Origin: Phyto melanocephala
Taxonomy: Eukaryota; Arthropoda; Insecta; Diptera; Rhinophoridae
Direction: 5' to 3'
DNA: 64,000 nt
Assembly: GCA_941918925.1 (NCBI GenBank)
Contig: OW799235.1
Location: forward strand, 18,236,701-18,300,700
In this document: positions 45,743-59,900 of the stretch, in pieces
How positions within the stretch are numbered: position 1 is the stretch's first letter
Layout: each line of letters opens with the position of its first letter
Notes under the pieces: model-generated
Databases searched by the model: none
Told to the model about the DNA's origin: nothing
The model's input: only the letters and a program-made list of their open reading frames with translations
Translations under genes and position numbers: made by a program

Positions 45743-48700
45743 GTAGGCCGCAAAGGTTGGTTCTGAATTTTAAATAAATATAAACGAAACTTGGCAACTC
45801 GGACATCTGAACTGACATTTGTATTGACATTTGTAAAATTGAATTTTTTATTGACATCACAACTTACAAAAAGTCAAAATAAGAATTTACATGCATTTTT
45901 GGAACAGGAGCACAGAAAGGAGTAGAAGGTGGCAAAGATTGGTACTGCAAATTTAAAATTAATATAAACAAAAGTTGGCAACTCTGACATCTGAACTGAC
46001 GTTTGTATTGACATTTGAATTGACATTTGTCAAACTAATTTTATTTAATTTTTAAAACGATTTTTTTATTCGACTTAGAAAATTACGATTTACATTCATT
46101 TTCGGAACAGGAGCACAGAAAGGAGTAGTAGGTTGAAAAGGTTGGTAATGCGATTTTAAAATAACATAGACAAAAGTTGACAACTCTGACATCTGAACTG
46201 ACGTTTGTATTGACATTCAAATTGACATTTGTCAAATTGAATTTATTTATTGACATCACAACTTACAAAAAGTCGACGACGATACTTAAAACTATTTTTT
46301 CAATTTAGTAGTACGTTGCAAATGTTGGTAATGGGAGCTTAAAATTAATATAAACAAAAGTTGGCGACTCTGATATCTGAATTGACGTTTGTATTGACAT
46401 TTGAATTTTAATGTATTTGAAAATTTTTTTCGACTTAGAAAAGATTTACATTCATTGTTGGAACAGGAGCACAGAAAGGAGTAGTAGGTTGAAAAGGTTG
46501 GTAATGCAAATTTACAATAATATAAACAGATGTTGGCAACTCTGACATCTGAAATGACGTTTGTATTGACATTTGAATTGACATTTGTCACATTGAATTG
46601 TTTTATTGACACCACAACTTACAAAAAGTCAAAAAAAGAACAATATTAGGAAAAAATTGTAAAAGCCGACGATATTTAAAACTGTTTTTTCCATTGTTAA
46701 AACGATTCAAATTTATTTGAAAATTTTTTTCGACTTAGAAAATTACGATTTACATACATTTTTGGAACAGGAGCATAGAAAGGAGTAGTAGGTTGCAAAG
46801 GTTGGTAATGCGAATTTAAAATAATATAAAAAAAGTTGGCAATTCTGACATCTGAACTGACGTTTGTATTGACATTTGAATTGACATTTGTCAAACTAAT
46901 TTTATTTAATTGTGAAAACGGTTTTAATTTATTTGAAAATTTTTTTCGATAAAATTACGATTTACATTCATTTTTGGAACACGAGCACAGAAAGGAGTAG
47001 TAGGTTGCAAAGTTTGGTAACGCGAACTTAAAAAAACATAAACAAAAGTTGGCAACTCTGACATCTGAACTGACGTTTGTATTGACATTTGTCAAATTGA
47101 ATTTTTTATTGACATCACAACTTACAAAAAGTCAAAATAAGAATTAAGTTGCAGTTACCGTAAAAACAATTTTATTTAATTGTTTAAGCGATTCAAATTT
47201 ATTTGAAAATTTTTTTCGACTTAGAAAATTACGATTTACATAAATTTTTGGAACAGGAGCACAGAAAGGAGTAGTAGGTGGCAAAGGTTGGTAATGCGAA
47301 TTTAAAATTAATATAAACAAAAGTTGGCAACTCTGACATCTGAACTGAAGTTTGTATTGACATTTGAATTGACATTAGTCAAATTGAATTTTTTTATTGA
47401 CATCACAACTTACAAAAAGTCGACGACGATACTTAAAACTATTTTTTCAATTGTAGTAGTACGTTGCAAATGTTGGTAATGGGAGGTTAAAATTAATATA
47501 AACAAAAGTTGGCGACTCTGATATCTGAATTGACGTTTGTATTGACATTTGAATTGACACTTGTCAAATTGAATTTTTTTATTGACATCACATCTTACAA
47601 AAGTCTAAAAAAGAAAATTAGGAAAAATTTTTAAAGCCGACGATATTGTTAAAACGTTTTGTATTGACATTTGAATTGACATTTGTCAAACTAATTTTAT
47701 TTAATTTTAATTTATTTGGAAATTTTTTTCGACTTAGAAAATTACGATTTACATTCATTTTTGGAACTGGAGCACAGAAAGGAGTAGTAGGTTGCAAAGG
47801 TTGGTAATTTAAAAAAATACAAACAAAAGTTGGAAACTCTGACATCTGAACTGACGTTTGTATTGACATCTGAATTGACATTTGTCAAACTAATTTTATT
47901 TAATTGTTAAAACGATTCAAATTTATTTGAAAATTTTTTTCGACGTAGAAAATTACGATTTACTTACATTTTTGGAACAGGAGCACAGAAAGGAGTAGTA
48001 GGTTGCAAATGTTGGTAATGCGATTTTAAAATTAATATAAATAAAAGTTGCCAACTCTGACATCTGAACTGACGTTTGTATTGACATTTGAATTGACATT
48101 TGTCAAACTAATTTTATTTAATTTTAATTTATTTGGAAATTTTTTTCGACTTAGAAAATTACGATTTACATTCATTTTTGGAACAGGAGCACAGAAAGGA
48201 GTAGTAGGTTGCAAAGGTTGGTAATTTAAAAAAATACAAACAAAAGTTGGAAACTCTGACATCTGAACTGACGTTTGTATTGACATCTGAATTGACATTT
48301 GTCAAACTAATTTTATTTAATTGTTAAACGATTCAAATTTATTTGAAAATTTTTTTCGACGTAGAAAATTACGATTTACATACATTTTTGGAACAGGAGC
48401 ACAGAAAGGAGTAGTAGGTTGCAAAGGTTGGTAATTTAAAAAAATACAAACAAAAGTTGGAAACTCTGACATCTGAACTGACGTTTGTATTGACATCTGA
48501 ATTGACATTTGTCAAACTAATTTTATTTAATTGTTAAAACGATTCAAATTTATTTGAAAATTTTTTTCGACGTAGAAAATTACGATTTATATACATTTTT
48601 GGAACAGGAGCACAGAAAGGAGTAGTAGGTTGCAAATGTTGGTAATGCGATTTTAAAATTAATATAAATAAAAGTTGCCAACTCTGACATCTGAACTGAC

Positions 48701-49879
48701 GTTTGTATTGACATCTGAATTGACATTTGTCAAACTAATTTTATTTAATTGTTAAAACGATTCAAATTTATTTGAAAATTTTTTTCGACGTAGAAAATTA
48801 CGATTTACATACATTTTTGGAACAGGAGCACAGAAAGGAGTAGTAGGTTGCAAAGGTTGGTAATTTAAAAAAATACAAACAAAAGTTGGAAACTCTGACA
48901 TCTGAACTGACGTTTGTATTGACATCTGAATTGACATTTGTCAAACTAATTTTATTTAATTGTTAAAACGATTCAAATTTATTTGAAAATTTTTTTCGAC
49001 GTAGAAAATTACGATTTACATACATTTTTGGAACAGGAGCACAGAAAGGAGTAGTAGGTTGCAAAGGTTGGTAATTTAAAAAAATAAAAACAAAAGTTGG
49101 AAACTCTGACATCTGAACTGACGTTTGTATTGACATCTGAATTGACATTTGTCAAACTAATTTTATTTAATTGTTAAAACGATTCAAATTTATTTGAAAA
49201 TTTTTTTCGACGTAGAAAATTACGATTTACTTACATTTTTGGAACAGGAGCACAGAAAGGAGTAGTAGGTTGCAAATGTTGGTAATGCGATTTTAAAATT
49301 AATATAAATAAAAGTTGGCAACTCTGACATCTGAACTGACGTTTGTATTGACATTTGAATTGACATTTGTCAAATTGAATTTTTTTATTGACATCACAAC
49401 TTACAAAAAGTCAAAATAAGAAAAATATTTAATTAAGTTGACATCTGAAATGACGTTTGTATTGACATTAAAATTGAAATTTGTCAAACTGAGTTTTTTT
49501 TATTGACATCGGAACTTACAAAAGCCAAAATAGCCGCTTTTTCAATTAAAATTTATTTGAAACTTTTTTTCGACTTAGCAAATTACGATTTACATTCATT
49601 TTTGGAACAGGAGCACAGTAAGGAGTAGTAGGTTGCAAATGTTGGTAATGGGAGTTTAAAATTAATGTAAACAAAAGTTGCAACTCTGACATCTGAAATG
49701 ACGTTTGTATTGACATTTGAATTGACATTTGTCAAATAGAATTTTTTTATTGACATCACAACTTACAAAAAGTCAAAAAAAGAAAAATATTAGGGAAAAA
49801 TTGTAAAAGCCGACGACGATATTTAAAACAATTTTTTCCATTGGTAAAACGATTCAAATTTATTTGAAAATTTTTTTTG

Positions 49880-52800
49880 ACTTAGAAAATTACGATTTAC
49901 ATTCATTTTTGGAACACGAGCACAGAAAGGAGTAGTAGGTTGCAAAGTTTGGTAATGCGAACTTAAAAAAACATAAACAAAAGTTGGCAACTCTGACATC
50001 TGAACTGACGTTTGTATTGACATTTGTCAAATTGAATTTTTTATTGACATCACAACTGACAAAAAGTCAAAATAAGAATTAAGTTGCAGTTACCGTAAAA
50101 ACAATTTTATTTAATTGTTTAAGCGATTCAAATTTATTTGAAATTTTTTTTCGACTTAGAAAATTACGATTTACATACATTTTTGGAACAGGAGCACAGA
50201 AAGGAGTAGTAGGTGGCAAAGGTTGGTAATGCGAATTTAAAATTAATATAAACAAAAGTTGGCAACTCTGACATCTGAACTGAAGTTTGTATTGACATTT
50301 GAATTGACATTAGTCAAATTGAATTTTTTTATTGACATCACAACTTACAAAAAGTCGACGACGATACTTAAAACTATTTTTTCAATTGTAGTAGTACGTA
50401 CGCGATTTTAAAATTAATATAAATAAAAGTTGGCAACTCTGTCATCTGAACTGACGTTTGTATTGACATTTGAATTGACATTTGTCAAACTAATTTTATT
50501 TAATTTTAATTTATTTGGAAATTTTTTTCGACTTAGAAAATTACGATTTACATTCATTTTTGGAACAGGAGCACAGGAGCAAAGGTTGGTAATTTAAAAA
50601 AATACAAACAAAAGTTGGAAACTCTGACATCTGAACTGACGTTTGTATTGACATCTGAATTGACATTTGTCAAACTAATTTTATTTAATTGTTAAAACGA
50701 TTCAAATTTATTTGAAAATTTTTTTCGACGTAAAAAATTACGATTTACATACATTTTTGGAACAGGAGCACAGAAAGGAGAAGTAGGTTGCAAATGTTGG
50801 TAATGCGATTTTAAAATTAATATAAATAAAAGTTGGCAACTCTGACATCTGAACTGACGTTTGTATTGACATTTGAATTGACATTTGTCAAATTGAATTT
50901 TTTTATTGACATCACAACTTACAAAAAGTCAAAATAAGAAAAATATTTAATTAAGTTGACATCTGAACTGACGTTTGTATTGACATTAAAATTGAAATTT
51001 GTCAAACTGAATTTTTTTATTGACATCGGAACTTACAAAAGCCAAAATAGCCGCTTTTTCAATTAAAATTTATTTGAAACTTTTTTTCGACTTAGCAAAT
51101 TACGATTTACATTCATTTTTGGAATAGGAGCACAGAAAGGAGTAGTAGGTTGCAAATGTTGGTAATGCGAGTTTAAAATTAATGTAAACAAAAGTTGCAG
51201 CTCTGACATCTGAAATGACGTTTGTATTGACATTTGAATTGACATTTGTCAAATAGAATTTTTTTATTGACATCACAACTTACAAAAAGTCAAAAAAAGA
51301 AAAATATTAGGGAAAAATTGTAAAAGCCGACGACGATATTTAAAAAAATTTTTTCAATTGTTAAAACGATTCAAATTTATTTGAAAATTTTTTTCGACTT
51401 TGAAAAATGCGATTTACATACATTTGTGGAACAGGAGCACAGAAAGGAGGAGTAGTAGGTTGCAAAGGTTGGTAATGCGAATTTAAAATAATATAAACAA
51501 AAGTTGGAAACGCTGAAATCTGAACTGACGTTTGTATTGACATTTGAATTGACATTTGTCAAACTAATTTTATTTAATTGTTAAAACGATTTTAATTTAT
51601 TTGAAAATTTTTTTCGACTTAGAAAATTACGATTTACATACATTTTTGGAACAGGAGCACAGAAAGGAGTAGGTGGTTGCAAGATTGGTAATGCGAATTT
51701 AAAATTAATATAAACAAAAGTTGGCAACTCTAACATCTGAACTGACGTTTGTACTGACATTTGTCAAACTAATTTTATTTAATTGTTAAAACGATTCAAA
51801 TTTATTTGAAAATTTTTTTCGACTTAGAAAATTACCATTTGCATACACTTTTAGAACAGGAGCACAGAAAGGAATAGGTGGTTGCAAAGATTGGTAATGC
51901 GAATTTAAAATTAATATAAACAAAAGTTGGCAACTCTGACATCTGAACTGACGTTTGTATTGACATTTGAATTGACATTTGTCAAATTGAATTTTTTTAT
52001 TGACATCACATTTTACAAAAAGTCAAAAAGTCCAAAAGATTTTACAACTAAAAAAAAAATTTTTTTTCGACTTAGCAAATTACGATTTACATTCATTTTT
52101 GGAACAGGAGCACAGAAAGGAGTAGTAGGTTGCAAATGTTGGTAATGCGATTTTAAAATTAATATAAACAAAAGTTGCAACTCTGACATCTGAAATGACG
52201 TTTGTATTGACATTTGAATTGGCATTTGTCAAATTGAATTTTTTTATTGTTATCACAACTTACAAAAGTCAAAAAAAGAAAAATATTAGGGAAAAATTGA
52301 ATCAAATTTATTTGAAAATTTTTTTCGACTTAGAAAATTACGATTTACATACATTTTTAGAACAGGAGCACAGAAAGGAGTAGTAGGTTGCAAAGATTGG
52401 TAATGCGAATTTAAAATTAATATAAATAAAAGTTGGCAACTCTGACATCTGAACTGACGTTTGTATTGACATTTTAATTGACATTTGTCAAATTGAATTT
52501 TTTTTATTGACATCACAACTTACAAAAAGTCAAAATAAGAAAAATATTTAATTAAGTTGACATCTGAAATGACGTTTGTATTGACATTAAAATTGACATT
52601 TGTCAAACTGAATTTTTTTATTGACATCAGAGCTTACAAAAGCCAAAATAGCCGCTTTTACAATTAAAATTTATTTGAAAATTTTTTTCGACTTAGCAAA
52701 TTACGATTTACATTCATTTTTGGAACAGGAGCACAGAAAGGAGTAGTACGTTGCAAATGTTGGTAATGCGAGTTTAAAATTAATATAAACAAAAATTGCT

Positions 52801-55340
52801 ACTCTGACATCTGAAATGACGTTTGTATTGACATTTGAATTGACATTTGTCAAATAGAATTTTTTTATTGACATCACAACTTACAAAAAGTCAAAAAAAG
52901 GAAAATATTAGGGAAAAATTGTAAAAGCCGACGACGATATTTAAAACAATTTTTTCCATTGGTAAAACGATTCAAATTTATTTGAAAATTTTTTTCGACT
53001 TAGAAAATTACGATTTACATTCATTTTTGGAACACGAGCACAGAAAGGAGTAGTAGGTTGCAAAGTTTGGTAATGCGAACTTAAAAAAACATAAACAAAA
53101 GTTGGCAACTCTGACATCTGAACTGACGTTTGTATTGACATTTGTCAAATTGAATTTTTTATTGACATCACAACTGACAAAAAAGTCAAAATAAGAATTA
53201 AGTTGCAGTTACCGTAAAAACAATTTTATTTAATTGTTTAAGCGATTCAAATTTATTTGAAAATTTTTTTCGACTTAGAAAATTACGATTTACATACATT
53301 TTTGGAACAGGAGCACAGAAAGGAGTAGTAGGTGGCAAAGGTTGGTAATGCGAATTTAAAATTAATATAAACAAAAGTTGGCAACTCTGACATCTGAACT
53401 GAAGTTTGTATTGACATTTGCATTGACATTAGTCAAATTGAATTTTTTTATTGACATCACAACTTACAAAAAGTCGACGACGATACTTAAAACTATTTTT
53501 TCAATTGTAGTAGTACGTACGCGATTTTAAAATTAATATAAATAAAAGTTGGCAACTCTGACATCTGAACTGACGTTTGTATTGACATTTGAATTGACAT
53601 TTGTCAAACTAATTTTATTTAATTTTAATTTATTTGGAAATTTTTTTCGACTTAGAAAATTACGATTTACATTCATTTTTGGAACAGGAGCACAGAAAGG
53701 AGTAATAGGTTGCAAAGGTTGGTAATTTAAAAAAATACAAACAAAAGTTGGAAACTCTGACATCTGAACTGACGTTTGTATTGACATCTGAATTGACATT
53801 TGTCAAACTAATTTTATTTAATTGTTAAAACGATTCAAATTTATTTGAAAATTTTTTTCGACGTAAAAAATTACGATTTACATACATTTTTGGAACAGGA
53901 GCACAGAAAGGAGTAGTAGGTTGCAAATGTTGGTAATGCGATTTTAAAATTAATATAAATAAAAGTTGGCAACTCTGACATCTGAACTGACGTTTGTATT
54001 GACATTTGAATTGACATTTGTCAAATTGAATTTTTTTATTGACATCACAACTTACAAAAAGTCAAAATAAGAAAAATATTTAATTAAGTTGACATCTGAA
54101 CTGACGTTTGTATTGACATTAAAATTGAAATTTGTCAAACTGAATTTTTTTATTGACATCGGAACTTACAAAAGCCAAAATAGCCGCTTTTTCAATTAAA
54201 ATTTATTTGAAACTTTTTTTCGACTTAGCAAATTACGATTTACATTCATTTTTGGAATAGGAGCACAGAAAGGAGTAGTAGGTTGCAAATGTTGGTAATG
54301 CGAGTTTAAAATTAATGTAAACAAAAGTTGCAACTCTTACATCTGAAAAGACGTTTGTATTGACATTTGAATTGACATTTGTCAAATAGAATTTTTTTAT
54401 TGACATCACAACTTACAAAAAGTCAAAAAAAGAAAAATATTAGGGAAAAATTGTAAAAGCCGACGACGATATTTAAAACAATTTTTTCAATTGTTAAAAC
54501 GATTCAAATTTATTTGAAAATTTTTTTTGACTTAGAAAATTACGATTTACATTCATTTTTGGAACACGAGCACAGAAAGGAGTAGTAGGTTGCAAAGTTT
54601 GGTAATGCGAACTTAAAAAAACATAAACAAAAGTTGGCAACTCTGACATCTGAACTGACGTTTGTATTGACATTTGTCAAATTGAATTTTTTATTGACAT
54701 CACAACTGACAAAAAGTCAAAATAAGAATTAAGTTGCAGTTACCGTAAAAACAATTTTATTTAATTGTTTAAGCGATTCAAATTTATTTGAAAATTTTTT
54801 TCGACTTAGAAAATTACGATTTACATACATTTTTGGAACAGGAGCACAGAAAGGAGTAGTAGGTGGCAAAGGTTGGTAATGCGAATTTAAAATTAATATA
54901 AACAAAAGTTGGCAACTCTGACATCTGAACTGAAGTTTGTATTGACATTTGAATTGACATTAGTCAAATTGAATTTTTTTTATTGACATCACAACTTACA
55001 AAAAGTCGACGACGATACTTAAAACTATTTTTTCAATTGTAGTAGTACGTACGCGATTTTAAAACTAATATAAATAAAAGTTGGCAACTCTGACATCTGA
55101 ACTGACGTTTGTATTGACATTTGAATTGACATTTGTCAAACTAATTTTATTTAATTTTAATTTATTTGGAAATTTTTTTCGACTTAGAAAATTACGATTT
55201 ACATTCATTTTTGGAACAGGAGCACAGAAAGGAGTAATAGGTTGCAAAGGTTGGTAATTTAAAAAAATACAAACAAAAGTTGGAAACTCTGACATCTGAA
55301 CTGACGTTTGTATTGACATCTGAATTGACATTTGTCAAAC
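49880..55340 (+). repeat. Higher-order repeat, 1.53-kb period
   Basis: The junction GTAGTAGTACGTACGCG occurs at 50388, 53507 and 55039. The last two are 1532 bp apart, and the first two 3119 bp apart, close to twice that. Between copies the spacing of successive units repeats: about 275, 171, 200, 215, 120, 242 bp. Thus a block of seven unlike units has been copied as one. A different block at 51722-52797 recurs at 57620-58677, and a 622-bp period is visible at 58541 and 59163. Confidence 0.8.
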
Positions 55341-55378
55341 TAATTTTATTTAATTGTTAAAACGATTCAAATTTATTT

Positions 55379-56977
55379 CAGATGTCAGAGTTGCAACTTT
55401 TGTTTACATTAATTTTAAACTCGCATTACCAACATTTGCAACCTACTACTCCTTTCTGTGCTCCTGTTCCAAAAATGAATGTAAATCGTAATTTGCTAAG
55501 TCGAAAAAAAGTTTCAAATAAATTTTAATTGAAAAATCGGCTATTTTGGCTTTTGTAAGTTCCGATGTCAATAAAAAAATTCAGTTTGACAAATTTCAAT
55601 TTTAATGTCAATACAAACGTCAGTTCAGATGTCAACTTAATTAAATATTTTTCTTATTTTGACTTTTTGTAAGTTGTGATGTCAATAAAAAAATTCAATT
55701 TGACAAATGTCAATTCAAATGTCAATACAAACGTCAGTTCAGATGTCAGAGTTGCCAACTTTTATTTATATTAATTTTAAAATCGCGTACGTACTACTAC
55801 AATTGAAAAAATAGTTTTAAGTATCGTCGTCGACTTTTTGTAAGTTGTGATGTCAATAAAAAAATTCAATTTGACTAATGTCAATTCAAATGTCAATACA
55901 AACTTCAGTTCAGATGTCAGAGTTGCCAACTTTTGTTTATATTAATTTTAAATTCGCATTACCAACCTTTGCCACCTACTACTCCTTTCTGTGCTCCTGT
56001 TCCAAAAATGTATGTAAATCGTAATTTTCTAAGTCGAAAAAAATTTTCAAATAAATTTGAATCGCTTAAACAATTAAATAAAATTGTTTTTACGGTAACT
56101 GCAACTTAATTCTTATTTTGACTTTTTGTCAGTTGTGATGTCAATAAAAAATTCAATTTGACAAATGTCAATACAAACGTCAGTTCAGATGTCAGAGTTG
56201 CCAACTTTTGTTTATGTTTTTTTAAGTTCGCATTACCAAACTTTGCAACCTACTACTCCTTTCTGTGCTCGTGTTCCAAAAATGAATGTAAATCGTAATT
56301 TTCTAAATCGAAAAAAATTTTTAAATAAATTAAAACCGTTTTCACAATTAAATAAAATTAGTTTGACAAATGTCAATTCAAATGTCAATACAAACGTCAG
56401 TTCAGATGTCAGAATTGCCAACTTTTTTATATTATTTTAAATTCGCATTACCAACCTTTGCAACCTACTACTCCTTTCTATGCTCCTGTTCCAAAAAAGT
56501 ATGTAAATCGTAATTTTCTAAGTCGAAAAAAATTTTCAAATAAATTTGAATCGTTTTAACAATGGAAAAAATAGTTTTAAATATCGTCGGCTTTTACAAT
56601 TTTTTCCCAATATTGTTCTTTTTTTGACTTTTTGTAAGTTGTGATGTCAATAAAAAAATTCTATTTGACAAATGTCAATTAAAATGTCAATACAAACGTC
56701 ATTTCAGATGTCAGAGTTGCAACTTTTGTTTACATTAATTTTAAACTCGCATTACCAACATTTGCAACCTACTACTCCTTTCTGTGCTCCTGTTCCAAAA
56801 ATGAATGTAAATCGTAATTTGCTAAGTCGAAAAAAAGTTTCAAATAAATTTTAATTGAAAAAGCGGCTATTTTGGCTTTTGTAAGTTCCGATGTCAATAA
56901 AAAAACTCAGTTTGACAAATTTCAATTTTAATGTCAATACAAACGTCAGTTCAGATGTCAACTTAATTAAATATTTT
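55379..56977 (-). repeat. Inverted block inside the satellite
   Basis: Unit orientation flips after ATTTATTT at 55378 (CAGATGTCAGAGTTGCAAC follows) and returns at about 56972-56978 within a short T run (ATATTTTCGACG). The block carries variants diagnostic of 46.6-47.1 kb: a CATAGAAAGG form of the GAGCACAGAAAGG motif, AATTCTGACATC, and GTGAAAACGGTTTTAAT. It also has the higher-order junction in reverse at 55784-55800. Rejoining the ends in the other orientation does not restore normal units, so this is not a simple inversion of the local sequence. Confidence 0.85.
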
Positions 56978-59900
56978 CGACGTAAAAAATTACGATTTAC
57001 ATACATTTTTGGAACAGGAGCACAGAAAGGAGTAGTAGGTTGCAAATGTTGGTAATGCGATTTTAAAATTAATATAAATAAAAGTTGGCAACTCTGACAT
57101 CTGAACTGACGTTTGTATTGACATTTGAATTGACATTTGTCAAATTGAATTTTTTTATTGACATCACAACTTACAAAAAGTCAAAATAAGAAAAATATTT
57201 GATTAAGTTGACATCTGAACTGACGTTTGTATTGACATTTGAATTGACATTTGTCAAACTAATTTTATTTAATTTTAATTTATTTGGAAATTTTTTTCGA
57301 CTTAGAATATTACGATTTACATTCATTTTTGGAACAGGAGCACAGAAAGGAGTAGTAGGTTGCAAAGGTTGGTAATTTAAAAAAATACAAACAAAAGTTG
57401 GAAACTCTGACATCTGAACTGACGTTTGTATTGACATCTGAATTGACATTTGTCAAACTAATTTTATTTAATTGTTAAAACGATTTTAATTTATTTGAAA
57501 ATTTTTTTCGACTTAGAAAATTACGATTTACATACATTTTTGGAACAGGAGCACAGAAAGGAGTAGGTGGTTGCAAAAAATTGGTAATGCGAATTTAAAA
57601 TTAATATAAACAAAAGTTGGCAACTCTAACATTTGAACTGACGTTTGTACTGACATTTGTCAAACTAATGTTATTTAATTGTTAAAACGATTCAAATTTA
57701 TTTGAAAATTTTTTTCGACTTAGAAAATTACCATTTGCATACATTTTTAGAACAGGAGCACAGAAAGGAGTAGGTGGTTGCAAAGATTGGTAATGCGAAT
57801 TTAAAATTAATATAAACAAAAGTTGGCAACCCTGACATCTGAACTGACGTTTGTATTGACATTTGAATTGACATTTGTCAAATTGAATTTTTTTATTGAC
57901 ATCACAACTTACAAAAAGTCAAAAAGATTTTACAACTAAAAAAAAAATTTTTTTTCGACTTAGCAAATTACGATTTACATTCATTTTTGGAACAGGAGCA
58001 CAGAAAGGAGTAGTAGGTTGCAAATGTTGGTAATGCGATTTTAAAATTAATATAAACAAAAGTTGCAACTCTGACATCTGAAATGACGTTTGTATTGCCA
58101 TTTGTCAAATTGAATTTTTTTATTGTTATCACAACTTACAAAAAGTCAAAAAAAGAAAAATATTAGGGAAAAATTGATTCAAATTTATTTGAAAATTTTT
58201 TTCGACTTAGAAAATTGCGATTTACATACATTTTTAGAACAGGAGCACAGAAAGGAGAAGTAGGTTGCAAAGATTGGTAATGCGAATTTAAAATTAATAT
58301 AAATAAAAGTTGGCAACTCTGACATCTGAACTGACGTTTGTATTGACATTTGAATTGACATTTGTCAAATTGAATTTTTTTTATTGACATCACAACTTAC
58401 AAAAAGTCAAAATAAGAAAAATATTTAATTAAGTTGACATCTGAACTGACGTTTGTATTGACATTAAAATTGACATTTGTCAAACTGAATTTTTTTATTG
58501 ACATCAGAGCTTACAAAAGCCAAAATAGCCGCTTTTACAATTAAAATTTATTTGAAAATTTTTTTCGACTTAGAAAATTACGATTTACATACATTTTTAG
58601 AACAGGAGCACAGAAAGGAGTAGTAGGTTGCAAAGATTGGTAATGCGAATTTAAAATTAATATAAATAAAAGTTGGCAACTCTGACATCTGAACTGACGT
58701 TTGTATTGACATTTGAATTGACATTTGTCAAATTGAATTTTTTTTATTGACATCACAACTTACAAAAAGTCAAAATAAGAAAAATATTTAATTAAGTTGA
58801 CATCTAAACTGACGTTTGTATTGACATTAAAATTGACATTTGTCAAACTGAATTTTTTTATTGACATCAGAGCTTACAAAAGCCAAAATAGCCGCTTTTA
58901 CAATTAAAATTTATTTGAAAATTTTTTTCGACTTAGCAAATTACGATTTACATTCATTTTTGGAACAGGAGCACAGAAAGGAGTAGTACGTTGCAAATGT
59001 TGTTAATGCGATTTTAAAATTAATGTAAACAAAAGTTGCAACTCTGACATCTGAAATGACGTTTGTATTGACATTTGAATTGACATTTGTCAAATTGAAT
59101 TTTTTTATTGTTATCACAACTTACAAAAAGTCAAAAAAAGAAATATATTAGGGAAAAATTGATTAAAATTTATTTGAAAATTTTTTTCGACTTAGAAAAT
59201 AACGATTTACATACATTTTTAGAACAGGAGCACAGAAAGGAGTAGTAGGTTGCAAAGATTGGTAATGCGAATTTAAAATTAATATAAATAAAAGTTGGCA
59301 ACTCTGACATCTGAACTGACGTTTGTATTGACATTTGAATTGACATTTGTCAAATTGAATTTTTTTTATTGACATCACAACTTACAAAAAGTCAAAATAA
59401 GAAAAATATTTAATTAAGTTGACATCTGAACTGACGTTTGTATTGACATTAAAATTGACACTTGTCAAACTGAATTTTTTTATTGACATCAGAGCTTACA
59501 AAAGCCAAAATAGCCGCTTTTACAATTAAAATTTATTTGAAACTTTTTTTCGACTTAGCAAATTACGATTTACATTCATTTTTGGAACAGGAGCACAGAA
59601 AGGAGTAGTACGTTGCAAATGTTGGTAATGCGAGTTTAAAATTAATATAAACAAAAATTGCAACTCTGAGATCTGAAATGACGTTTGTATTGACATTTGA
59701 GTTGACATTTGTCAAATAGAATTTTTTTATTGACATCACAACTTACAAAAAGTCAAAAAAAGAAAAATATTAGGGAAAAATTGTAAAAGCCGACGACGAT
59801 ATTTAAAACAATTTTTTCAATTGTTAAAACGATTCAAATTTATTTGAAAATTTTTTCGACTTAGAAAATTACGATTTATATAAATTTTTAGAACAGGAGC

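Noticed and set aside
55379..56977. Simple inversion of a local satellite segment
   Set aside because: Flipping the block back does not give normal unit junctions at either end, and its diagnostic variants match 46.6-47.1 kb.
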